Below, piece after piece: positions 1 through 8,974 of a stretch of 17,538 bases of DNA. The stretch spans positions 1 to 17,538 of the forward strand of contig JAAMPI010001219.1 in assembly GCA_013054445.1 (NCBI GenBank). The letters are read 5' to 3'. This DNA comes from Cudoniella acicularis (lineage: Eukaryota; Ascomycota; Leotiomycetes; Helotiales; Helotiaceae). The position numbers were made by a program, and so were the translations under genes. Within the stretch, counting starts at the first letter, position 1. Each line of letters opens with the position of its first letter. Below the pieces are notes generated by a model that ran no database searches, was not told the DNA's origin, and saw only the letters and a list, made by a program, of their open reading frames with translations.

Positions 1-15
1 ACACGAGGAGGNGCG

Positions 16-75
16 CGCCAGGAAGGTACGCGCCAGGAAGGTACACGCCAGGAAGGTACACGCTAGGAAGATATA
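16..75. repeat. 15-bp tandem repeat, four units
   Basis: Four head-to-tail 15-bp units (consensus cgccaggaaggtaca) occupy 16-30, 31-45, 46-60 and 61-75. The first three differ only at the last base. The fourth (cgctaggaagata ta) differs by three transitions: two C-to-T changes in a CpA context and one G-to-A. The array continues toward the left edge, where one base is N at 12, so its true extent is not visible. Confidence 0.9.
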
Positions 76-96
76 CTAGTAGAGTATAAGAAAGGT

Positions 97-150
97 AATT
101 AGGAGAAATAATTAGGAGAAATAATTAGGAGAATAATTAGGAGAATAATT
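97..150. repeat. 12-13 bp AT-rich tandem repeat
   Basis: Units of aattaggagaa(a)t follow one another at 97-109, 110-122, 123-134 and 135-146, with a decayed fifth copy after 147. Two units are 13 bp and two are 12 bp, consistent with replication slippage. The antisense open frame across it (Leu/Ile-rich) is an artefact of the repeat. Confidence 0.9.
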
Positions 151-184
151 AAAAGATTAAATAAAAGTATATCCTCATTTTTAT

Positions 185-251
185 ACGGGTTCTTGGCAAC
201 CCACGGGTATGCCCACCTACCCGCGGGTCTATCCGTAGATGGGTACCCATC
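185..251. repeat. Block of ACGGGT/ACCCG words with two perfect palindromes
   Basis: The words acgggt (185-190, 203-208), a perfect 10-bp palindrome acccgcgggt (219-228) and a perfect 14-bp palindrome gatgggtacccatc (238-251) are packed into 67 bp. Clusters of short GGGT/ACCC words are known in the subterminal regions of some hAT-family DNA transposons, so this may be a transposon-end remnant. No terminal inverted repeat or target-site duplication could be paired with it, so the assignment is open. A 67-codon open frame at 193-396 crosses it but has no recognisable features. Confidence 0.4.
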
Positions 252-902
252 GAGCAGCCTATCCCCGACTTCCCAAAAAGGCAAAGCACTTCACAGAAGA
301 CGAGTAAACGATGACAATAAACGACTCCAAGATCGTGACACCACGCCTCGCTCACAAGTCCACTGGGCAATCTACCTTCGCGGGCCGGTAGACTAGAAGG
401 CATAAGTACTGACACGCCTCAATCCATTTCCGTTAATTCACGCAGCACTCACATCTTCATGTCGAGGCCTGATCGAAGGATATAGTCAGTGTGGTTAGAG
501 AATTGCACAGGGATATCTGACTGTCCGCAGTGCTAACTTCTAAGCGAATAGCAAGAGGGGGGTGGGGTCAGAAGATGGATTTATCACGCAAGAATTCAAG
601 AATTGGCATTGTCGACTCCCTACTGTAGAACAAAGCTCCATACGCGCCTCTCTAAAACGGTGGGTTACACAGGTAAAGGCTGTGCTGCGCCCAAGGCGTT
701 ATTATCCAACCGAATGTGCCCTCCCTGTAATGCCCGCATATTGGGCTGAGCAGCCTTAACAAGGTTGTATCATAGGCACTCCATCTTTCTGGAACTTTCA
801 AGCTGAATGAAAAACCTCTCGTAACCATTTAGATATTTTTTCGCCCTATAATTTGCTTTCATACACTATCTCCAAACGCAGTCGACGCAACTCATCACTA
901 GG
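252..902. other. Intergenic, upstream of the broken STAND/ankyrin gene
   Basis: No gene is supported here. The last 60-70 bases before 903 (ending actatctccaaacgcagtcg and then ctcatcactagg) look like an ordinary fungal 5' leader. The 65-codon open frame at 562-759 shows no recognisable features. Confidence 0.6.
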
Positions 903-2723
903 ATGGCAGAAATTATAGGCGTAGTCGCAAGCGGTATCGCGCTCGGACAAGCAGCAGCCGCTATCACTAGCAGTCTACAAAAGCTCCACTCACTCTGGAG
1001 CCAACTACGCGACATTCCCGACGACCTCCAGCATCTCACAAGGGAAATCGAAATCACCTATCTCGTTCTGGCCGAAACCTCATATCAAGAACAGCTAGCC
1101 TTCTACAACACACGCTCAAGAGCTCTCGAAGAGGCTTTGTATCTCACGAACGATGCAGCGAGAGAGCTTGACGCGTTGGTTGAGGAGCTGTAAAGCCGTG
1201 TGGGGCGGAATCGTGGGTGGAGGAGGAAGATTGCTGCTGCTAAGGTGGTTTTGGAACGGGATCAGATTAAGAGGTGTAAGGCGAGGCTGAAGAGGTGTAG
1301 TAGGCTGTTGGTACTTGCTCAGAATTGCAAGATGAGGTAATATCTTTTGGCCCCGAAGCTGCTCTTGCTTACGTCTGCATAAGCGCAATTTTTGAAAGAC
1401 AGCCTGCTCTTCTAACGATGCAGTTGACGGAAATGGCGCGAGAGAATAAGCGTATTAATTCTGAAAACACTACGGAAGAAGAGACTTCTTCGCAAATGAT
1501 CCAGACTCGGAAAGTTATACAATTAAAAATTTGCATGTAAGCTAATTACACAGTTTGCCGTTGGGTGTGGGTGTTCAAGATCATGTCAATTACTTTTGAA
1601 CGAGGGCGCGAGAGCTGTTGAAAAAAGTATCGACATCAGGAGGTTAGTGTTTCACAGTAGAATTTGACTCTGAGAAGTACTGAGATTCAGAAGCTCCCCA
1701 CTCAGATTTCTTGTCTTCATGACTTCCCTTTTTGTCGCACGGAAAAGAGATAGGATTGATGCTCAAGAACTGCTGAATTCATTGTTGGCAATGCTTCTGC
1801 ACAACCTTGACCCTAATGGGAATGATGATTTCCTGGAGGATTTTAAGATTTATTCATGTTTTCACGGCAAGCTCCCATTATTCCAGCAAATCCAGAGTCG
1901 GCTATATCCCGACTACTATAAATTTCCAATTCAGACCAGGGCACGCATTGCGATGGATCTCGCAGCGTACTTCAACTCGCCAGATGTGTTCTGGGCAGCG
2001 CTTGGCGATTTCCGTGGTGATGAGCTAAATCAAACATATGCTTGGAGTTATTCCTCATATCAGTACATCTTGTTCGAGTTTGTTGCGGTAAGATTTGGTC
2101 GCAGTGTATTCGAAGATAAAGAGACGCCAAGTCCACGAGAGATATTTGTACCTTTGTACATGTCAGCTGCTGACAGCCAAGTCCAATTCGATACTTCGCA
2201 TTCAATTGACACCTGGGACTATCCATTCTGTGGCTGGCAGGCGGTGGTAAGGCAATTTCTAGGTCGCGGAGCTGATCCAAACCTCCCATTCGAAGATGGC
2301 AAAACAGTGCTACTTCAAGTATTTGTGGGAGCATTCACTCTCTACGCAGATGAAAGAGGCCCCCTTTGGTTTTCAAGTTTGCATGAAGTAGTGAGATATC
2401 CTGATCGAGGAGTACAAGCATTGCATGCATGGCTCGAGACGCTCCAAACGTCAGGCGTAGATCTCGAAGAGTATGGAAAAATCGAAATACAGGTTCAGAA
2501 AGAAAGCTCCGCAAAAGATATTCCATTATTCTCTGGGCTATCGTATGCTTGGCAGGAAGTTGGTCATTTGCGTCTTATTGCCATGGACATTGGACTAAAT
2601 CCACGAGATTGGAAATTTTGGTTTTCGGATCCAACGGATCAGTTTGTGGGGGAGTTTTGGGATATGATTGAACACCCTGAAAGATCTATGCCTGGAGCCT
2701 GGGATGATTTCGCTTGGTCATAG
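903..2723 (+). pseudogene. Broken fungal STAND/ankyrin-type gene
   Basis: From the ATG at 903 the frame encodes a 96-residue start (MAEIIGVVASGIALGQAAAA...) typical of the N-terminal domain found on fungal NACHT/ankyrin (STAND-like) proteins, then hits TAA at 1191-1193. The same frame continues after the stop with a basic helical stretch (GWRRKIAAAKVVLERDQIKR..., 1194-1336), which also belongs to such domains, so the stop is internal. A plausible 47-nt intron (GTAATA at 1337, CTTAC branch, AAG ending 1383) joins this to 1384-1540, which ends in another stop. A shifted frame at 1560-1661 has an ankyrin-like piece (CQLLLNEGA), then TGA at 1662 and 1668. From 1719 to 2723 the frame is intact for 334 codons and ends in a Trp-rich tail (FWDMIEHPERSMPGAW). 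This part alone might still be expressed. The domain assignment is from recognition, not a search. Confidence 0.7.
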
Positions 2724-3185
2724 AGAAAGAGTCCGCTTGTCCTTAGAAGAAAAGAAAAAAAAAAGTAGGTAACTCGAAAACTGGCATTTAACAGGCAAGT
2801 GGTTAACAATAAACAATAGTCTTATACTGAAAACAAGCTGGATTGGCGCACAGCAGCTTTTAAAGATTGAGAATCCTCGCTTGAGGTTCGGAGAGGAGGG
2901 TTACACTATGAGGTCACATCAGATGCAATCTTAAAGTCATTTAACATTAAGTCCTGTCTATCCTAGATTTAAAGCCTCCTATCGAGATGCATCCAGTGAA
3001 TCTGTGCCATGCAGTATCCTATCTAATGTTATAGACCGTTCGGGTATCTTTCCCCAGTACGCCCCGCCAAAAAGATCTGCCCAGATGCAAGAAATCCGTC
3101 CATCTCTCCCAAGTCCTATCAAAATCCCATCATTCCATCATGTTCGCTCCACCTGCCCACCAATCCGACCTCCGCCTACCAGTAT
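2724..3185. other. Intergenic between convergent 3' ends
   Basis: Lies between the 3' end of the broken gene on the plus strand and the 3' end of the RFTS-like gene on the minus strand. There is an A-rich run (about 2748-2764) just after the first. Nothing else is recognisable; the plus-strand open frame at 3004-3348 runs into the antisense of the RFTS gene and is not supported. Confidence 0.6.
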
Positions 3186-5368
3186 TTACATGAAACCAGC
3201 TCTCTTAATAGGTGCAGGGCCTGGCCGATCCGAAGCAAGAGGAGCACGACCACCATTGGCAATCTTTTCCAAAAGGTGGGAAGTCGAATGGCGCGTCATT
3301 TCTCCCTCCTTTCGGATCAGTGCAACGGTCGGGTTATTTGCTCTATGATTAGCATCGTGGTCAATCATCCGATCGATACCGCCTTTGCTCGCAACTTCCC
3401 ACTCCAGAAATGCGCAGCCTTCCTCTAGGCACTTGAGACTGCCGTCTGGTCCATTGGTGAAATTGTAGTGTACAGGAATGAAACTTGCGACTTCTTCATC
3501 TTCCTCTGAGTCGCTGGAATTGGAGCTACCAGAGGAGTCGTTGACAGACTGGACTGCGTTGAGTGTGGCACCTTTGAGCTTCTTCGTCACATCGTTGGTG
3601 AAGTTTCCTCCTGTTCGCTTTCCAGCGGGCGTGAGCTTCGATTTCTTACCACTAGTTTTGTGTTGTACGACAGGTGGTGATCGAACGACATAGGTGGGTC
3701 TGCGAGCTTCGACTTCGGGGTCGAGGGACGGTTCACGAGAGCGAGAGGTGATGGCTTCCAAGGCAGCGGTATGAGCTGATTCGTGTGGTGCATCGCTCAT
3801 AACCTCGTCTTCATCGTTGGAGTTGGCATCTCGCGTAACGATCGAAGTATCCGGCGCTTGGACCCCAGAATTGCTTGGAGCGGCAGCCTCTGAATTTGCG
3901 CCTTTTGGTGGAACCCTGCCTTTTAAGAACATGAAATTCTCCCAAGTTTTATGATCCTTGTCACGATGCTTGATCAAGTCGTACGCGGCAGCCTCCTTGT
4001 TCCATTGATCTAGTGACACACCCTGATAGTCGGCGGTCTTTCGTCCCATGGAACCACGCAGATGGTCAGGATTGTTTTTCTCAACCTCAGCTAGGAGTTT
4101 GTTGCGCTCTTTTACGGTCACCTCCTCCTTGTACACTTTGAAATGGGCGTACATAGTTGTCTTTTTCAAGGCTGGTGGCACAAAATCGAAGAATTCCGAT
4201 GCCCATATCCTGCATATTGCTCTTGCGATTTCTGGTCGGAAAATGCTGAAATCACGATAAAGCCAATCATGAGGAGGGTATCGATCATCAGGAAGACCAT
4301 TTTGTGCGTATGCAATCAATGCCTGCACAGGGTGCATATATGGTAGGTTTTTTGTCTTGGCATCGGCTGCGTCTCTTATGTTTGTTTTGGCAGTGGTCTT
4401 CCATGAGATACCAGGAGGTGCTGTCGGGGTAATATCGTTAGGATGATCGGATTCCTCTTCAACGTTAATGACATCCTCAACTTCTTCTACTTCTTCTTCT
4501 TCCTCCACTGCCAGCTGGTCGAAGTGCTTGTTGACCTTGGTGACAGTATCCTTGTATATTTCCTGTATGATAGATCAGTTGATGTTCATAGAATTTTAAA
4601 GTGAACTTACGGGAAATGTTGTCCGAAGAAAATTGTACAGTTTTGAAGTTTTCAAACCCATATCCTTGTCAACGTAGCAGTGGCCAATGAACTTTGATGC
4701 ACGCTCTTCAAGAACCTTCAAGACTTCGCTTTTACTGATACCCATGCCTTCCTTGACCGCGTACTAGAAACAATTAGTAGGCTGACCGGAGCAAAAGGAG
4801 GCTTACATACGCGCGTGGGTACATCAGAAACCTTCAGAGTCCGCTTGGCCTTACGGTATTCCTCTTCCAACTCCGTAATGTCAAAAATTGACTTGACGAC
4901 ATCAAGAGACTCATTGTGGATGGTTTTATAACTTTCTGAAGGCTCGACCTCAATCCAGGATCGATCTTCTGTGTCACCCACCCAGAGTATTGGATGGCCA
5001 CGGCTTTCTATAGAGTATCTGCTGATCTTTGCGGAAATGACTGGAGGGGGTGAGTCACGTGACTGTGTGTTTTTGACATTGTACTTACATTGAAGCTCTC
5101 CATCACCCTCATCTGGGACCAGTTCGCCTTCAAGGTAAAAAGGTCCGGAGAAGTTTAGTTGGAAGAGATCGACAAGGGATCCGTTTTTGTGATCCCAGAC
5201 GGAGGCATTGATGATCTTTATCTCGTATGGTTCGGAACTTCTTAGCCCTTTCTTGTCCATCGCGGCGATGATGGTGTTGATTGAGACGGGGGGTTTCTTG
5301 ATCTTCGGAATACCCGCGCCGTCAGTGATGTTGTTCGCCGCGACGCCCGACCTCTTCGGCCGAGGCAT
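3186..5368 (-). CDS. RFTS-like (DNMT1 replication-foci domain) protein with possible zinc site
   Basis: Four exons read on the minus strand: 5368-5089, 5040-4811, 4763-4611 and 4562-3186. The introns are 48, 47 and 48 nt (GTAAGT..CAG, GTATGT..TAG, GTAAGT..CAG) and give 679 aa. Residues about 45-135 resemble the RFTS domain of DNMT1: a G-L/V-x-x-L-F-x-L-x-F-S-G strand, then ISRYSIE, ILWVGDTEDRSW and PSESYKTI, matching the family pattern of a Trp/Tyr strand followed by PS-x-x-Y. Residues 241-258 are almost all acidic, and the region around 400-580 is Ser/Glu/Lys-rich and probably disordered. Near the C-terminus C599-x4-C604-x18-H623-x3-H627 could bind zinc. RFTS domains act in chromatin, binding ubiquitinated histone H3 or Cul4-type ligase partners. 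The first in-frame ATG is 5368. Intron 1 is a multiple of three without a stop, so retention would give 695 aa. A Raf2/DIM-7 relationship is possible but unproven. Confidence 0.7.
5053..5064. promoter_or_regulatory. Perfect 12-bp palindrome with CACGTG inside intron 1
   Basis: agtcacgtgact is a perfect 12-bp palindrome within the 48-nt first intron (5041-5088) of the RFTS-like gene. Its core is the bHLH/Cbf1 E-box CACGTG in the GTCACGTGAC context preferred by Cbf1-like factors. Binding is an inference; the same bases also supply the likely branch-point neighbourhood (GTGACTCAC on the minus strand). Confidence 0.4.
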
Positions 5369-5843
5369 GATGGCGACAATGCGAGACGGATATTGTAGTC
5401 GGGTCAAGTTATCTCCAGGTCCCGGTCACGATCGGATTCTGTTTCATCCGACGTAGTGCTACTTATCGATAAAAGAGGTAGGAAAGGAAAGAAATTCATC
5501 AAGCATGGCCAACGTCTGTGTTGTCAACAATGTGAATCCGTGCACGCGTCTCAAATTGAGGCTCAGGCGAAGTTGGTGGCTTGAGGCCTGAGGCAAAGTG
5601 TGGGAGCGAAGTTTTTTTCCGGCCCGATCCGAGCCGGCTGACATAGTGCCGACTGACATAGTGCCGAGAATCTGCACATCGGCAGGAAGCTAAAAGAACT
5701 TCCGGAATAAACAATTAAAAATCGAAGTTGTCTGAAGAAGTCGTTTTAATGTATAAATTGCTAGAAAGGATTCGAATTAGTCCCAATTTATAGTCGGGGT
5801 TGTTTGTGGAAGCGGAGCGGCATGCTGCAGCTGTTGTGTGCCG
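5369..5843. other. Upstream region of the RFTS-like gene
   Basis: Contains the promoter of the minus-strand RFTS-like gene. No TATA box was identified with confidence. Short antisense open frames (5459-5677 and 5499-5714) overlap a small tandem duplication and carry no recognisable features. The right part (about 5700-5800) is AT-rich. Confidence 0.5.
5638..5667. repeat. 15-bp exact tandem duplication
   Basis: ctgacatagtgccga occurs twice back to back (5638-5652 and 5653-5667) with no mismatch, indicating a recent local duplication about 270 bp upstream of the RFTS-like start codon. Confidence 0.9.
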
Positions 5844-6008
5844 TGTATGGGAGCCGGGTCAACATAGAGAGCGAATAAAGAACATTTATAAGGGAAAGGG
5901 GTTATATTTTATGTTCGCTTTAATCCAGTACCTTCGGCAATACCTTATTGAACCGTGGCGCCCCCTATCAATCCAGCCCCATAGCACAGCCTTCGCTTGC
6001 TCCTAACA
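5844..6008. mobile_element. Possible solo LTR-like segment
   Basis: The segment starts tgtatgggagc and ends gctcctaaca, so it has TG...CA ends and imperfect terminal inverted repeats (about 9 of 11 positions with one gap). It is 165 bp and holds an AATAAA signal near 5874, as short Ty1/copia-type LTRs do. No coding domain, primer-binding site or 5-bp target-site duplication was found on either side, so it is at best an old solo LTR. It could also be a non-autonomous element. Confidence 0.35.
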
Positions 6009-6044
6009 ATTGCCATATATATAACGAAAAAATCATTTTTTGGT

Positions 6045-6181
6045 CACGACAAACTCGACAGACAACCCCGAAGACCACTTGTAACTAATGACCGCCGGGG
6101 AAGTTACACTAGCCGTGCATTAACCACCGGGAGCACGGGGTGAACAGGGGCTCGAATCGGTCTCAGACACGACAACTCGAC
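6045..6181. repeat. Pair of 14-16 bp direct repeats
   Basis: cacgacaaactcgaca (6045-6060) recurs as cacgacaactcgac (6168-6181), differing by one missing A. The 107 bp between them is GC-richer than the flanks (around gaccgccggggaagttac and ccgggagcacgggg). It contains weak RNA-polymerase-III-box-like words, but no tRNA fold could be built. It may be a fragment of a retroelement. Confidence 0.5.
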
Positions 6182-6205
6182 GTCCTGTCTGGGGGAAGAA
6201 CTTAT

Positions 6206-6241
6206 GCGCAGTAAAATGGAAGTGATTCCAATTTACTGCGC
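6206..6241. repeat. 36-nt near-perfect hairpin
   Basis: The left arm gcgcagtaaaatggaa (6206-6221) pairs with ttccaatttactgcgc (6226-6241) at 15 of 16 positions around a 4-nt loop (gtga). The single mismatch is internal. It lies about 810 bp upstream of the Pus4-like gene and outside any gene. It could be the fused ends of a miniature inverted-repeat element, a small-RNA precursor stem or a replication/recombination scar; the sequence alone does not say. Confidence 0.85.
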
Positions 6242-7051
6242 AAAACCTCTTTTGTTTGTTACGGCAACATTTTCTGGCCACTATTTTTCTATACAGATGG
6301 TTTCGAAGCGAGTGGTTGGCGATACTCTCCTTATTTTTTGCTGAAAAGGGAAGTGTCAGTCTTCTTATTCGTTTTTTACCACTCCCTGAAATTCTCTGCC
6401 CGACCTTTTGCCTGTATAAATCAATATACAAACTTTGAAACTTGCATGTTATCGTTGACAGCCTGCAAAATTCCTTATATGAGTTTGGAGAATCATGTCC
6501 CAGGCTAAAAGGTGCAGGAAGGAGAATAAACATTAACTAGGCATCTAACTGATACTAGGAAGTGCCAGATGATATTCGACGTTGGGATTTGTATTGAAAT
6601 CAAGGCACAAGAGGGAGTTTCAGGCCAGACAGAGTCGGCAAAACCATATGTAAAGAAAAATTTCAATTTTCACTGAAACGCACAGAATAACTCCATTATA
6701 TCGAGAGAAGTTGAAAAGCTCACAAATAGAGAATAAACAAGTATGTTCCCGCAAAATACCCCCTTCTATTAACATAACATCGTCCCCGAATTCTTTGCAT
6801 GTCGTCAAAATATACTTCCCGCGCGATGTTCCAACCCAGCAAGCCACAGCGCAGCTCGGGCCAAGCGGCCGCACCACCTCTCACCGCCTTCCGAAAAGTT
6901 TCCCTCTGCAGAAAAAAGAGGATGACCTGCCTTGCATTGTATACTTATCCACCAAGTTCTCCCGGCGCGCGCCTCCTCATAAGTATCTCGAACCCCACCA
7001 CCCCCTCACACCTGTCCTTGACTGTCCAACATCACCAAGGAGTTCTGGAGA
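6242..7051. other. Intergenic and 5' region of the Pus4-like gene
   Basis: AT-rich up to about 6780, then C-rich and pyrimidine-rich (about 6830-7050), as fungal promoters and 5' leaders often are. Open frames at 6711-7055 and 6799-7338 run into the Pus4 start in other frames and are not supported as genes. No tRNA or other RNA gene was found. Confidence 0.5.
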
Positions 7052-8543
7052 ATGACGAAGGGCAAGATCATGGAAGGCGTTTTCGGTATGTATCTATTTG
7101 CGCTCTCCTTTCCATCGCAATTCCTCTCCTTCAATGCGCAAAAACCAAAGTTAACAATCAATCAATCCAGCCATCAACAAACCCTCCGGCCTCTCCTCCG
7201 CCCAAGTCCTCCGCGATCTCCAAACGCACTTCCAACCCTCCGCCCTCTTCGCCCCTTACCTCCAATCCGCCAACCTCACCCTTAAACGCGAGAAAGCGAA
7301 CCAGCGTAAACGACGACGCGTCAAAGATGCCAAAGTAAAAATCGGCCACGGCGGCACGCTCGACCCCCTCGCAACCGGTGTGCTAATCGCTGGAGTCGGA
7401 CAAGGTACCAAGAGCCTACAGGATTTTCTACTATGTACGAAGACGTACGAGGCCGTGGTACTGTTTGGCACGAGCACGGATACGTATGACAGAGTCGGGA
7501 AAGTTCTAAGAAGAGAGCCATTCGAACATGTCACGAAGGAGAAAGTGGAAGAGGCACTTGGACAATTCAGAGGGAAATTCCAACAGCTACCACCACTTTT
7601 CTCTGCTCTCAAAATGGATGGGAAACCTTTATACGAGTATGCGCGTGAGGGCAAACCGATACCGAGGCAGATAGAGCGGCGGCAAGTTGAAGTCTTGGAA
7701 TTGGAAATGATAGAGTGGATGGAGGGTGGAACGCACAAGCATGAAGCGCCGACGGAGGAGGCTGGGTACGCGGAGATAAACGTTGCGAATAAGCTGTGGG
7801 AACAAGAGAAGGCTCTCCCGGGCTCCTCTTCTTCTACGACACTAACGAAAGACGACACCGAGACGAGGAAACGAAAAGCGAGCGAAGAGCAAGACGATCT
7901 TGTATCTGAGAGACCGGCATCGAAACAGCAGAAGTCGAGCACCACAGAGGAGGTAGACATCACGATGTCGGGCGCTTTAAATGCTTCTCCCCTACCGCCA
8001 TCAAACTCCGAACACCCCACTCCCACACTCCCCGAATCCACACCCACAACCAACAAACAACCACCCGCAGCCCGCCTCCGCATGACCGTAACCTCTGGCT
8101 TCTACGTCCGTTCCCTAGCCCACGACCTCGGCGCAGCCGTCGGTTCCGCCGCGCTCATGGCAGAACTAGAACGAACACGACAGGGCGATTTCGAAGTTGG
8201 CAAGAACGTGTTAGAGTATAAGGATTTAGAGAAAGGGGAGGAGATTTGGGGACCACAGGTTGAGAGGATGCTGGATGTGTGGAATGGGGAGGTGGTGGAG
8301 GAGAAGATAGAGCCTGCGAAAGGGAAGGAAGTAGAAGGGAAAGCGGATGAAGAGGCAACCAAGAAAGTCGATCAACTAAAGGAGGCTGAGGGAGCAAACG
8401 AAGTAATTACGCACAAATCCTCCGCCTCAGTCCCAAACCCAATCGAAGAGGCATCAACGTCGAAGGAAGAACAAGGCGAGCCAACGAAAGAAGTGGAGGA
8501 AATCGAGTTCACACCCGAGCAAATAAAGGATTTGAAGGCCTAA
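7052..8543 (+). CDS. PUS4: tRNA pseudouridine-55 synthase (Pus4/TruB family)
   Basis: Exon 1 is 7052-7085 and exon 2 is 7171-8543, joined across an 85-nt intron (GTATGT..CAG) to give 468 aa. The splice restores the family's start, MEGVFAINKPSG. The catalytic motif GHGGTLDPLATGVL follows, with the nucleophile Asp at residue 76; then TYEAVVLFG, the PPLFSALKMDGKPLYEYAREG block (about 152-172) and a C-terminal catalytic-domain piece SGFYVRSLAHDLG (320-332). Family members isomerise U55 in the T arm of tRNAs; yeast Pus4 serves cytoplasmic and mitochondrial tRNAs. A basic KREKANQRKRRRVKD stretch (50-64) could be a nuclear signal. About 110 residues of low complexity (198-310) interrupt the catalytic domain, and a Glu/Lys-rich tail follows residue 385. 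It is convergent with the MKT1-type gene. Confidence 0.93.
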
Positions 8544-8974
8544 ATAGCCGCCACAAACGTGTGCCGTTAACCTCGGAGGTCCTACCTGCTCTCTCTAAAA
8601 TAGAAGATCAACCAAGGGTATAAAGGAGACCTTACACATACATTGTACAATAGAAGCAACCAAAAAGAAAAGAACAAAATACCCTTTACTCGAATTTTCA
8701 CACACCCTCTAGACCTGGAGCTGAGACTCGTGCGGTTGGGTTGACGACATTTATTCATACTTTTCCAAGTACTAGATACTGTTTCTTGCCTTCCGTCCAT
8801 CCATTCAGCACAATATTTCGGTAACAATTCCCAAAGCCGCTATGTTATTGGAAACCCAGGCGAAGTAGAGCCCAATCCACCATAACCATGCTAGGTATTA
8901 TCCATGCTAAAGAACGAGAGACGATTCCATGTACCCAGCGAGTCAAATAGATGCCGCCCAACCCCTCAACACAT
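8544..8974. other. Intergenic between convergent Pus4-like and MKT1-like genes
   Basis: Contains the 3' untranslated regions of two convergent genes. Nothing else is recognisable; the 81-codon antisense frame at 8582-8827 has no supporting features. Confidence 0.6.

Noticed and set aside
1325..1540. Separate 71-codon gene inside the broken STAND/ankyrin locus
   Set aside because: A 47-nt intron (1337-1383) joins the frame from 1384 to the upstream exon, so it is better read as an exon of the broken gene.
6100..6180. Possible tRNA or SINE-like segment (ctcgaatc box near 6151, tagccgtgc near 6112)
   Set aside because: The T-stem and D-stem do not pair, no anticodon arm can be drawn, and one of the box words deviates from consensus.
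6120..6533. 137-codon minus-strand open frame
   Set aside because: It crosses the 36-nt hairpin and repeat remnants, has no recognisable domain, and shows no splice or start context.
6799..7338. 179-codon frame overlapping the Pus4 start
   Set aside because: It is a shadow of the pyrimidine-rich leader and exon 2 in another frame; the spliced frame from 7052 carries all conserved Pus4 motifs.
7256..8083. 275-codon open frame antisense to the Pus4-like gene
   Set aside because: It lies wholly within a confident coding exon, its composition (Ser/Cys/Val-rich) mirrors the sense codons, and no domain is recognisable.
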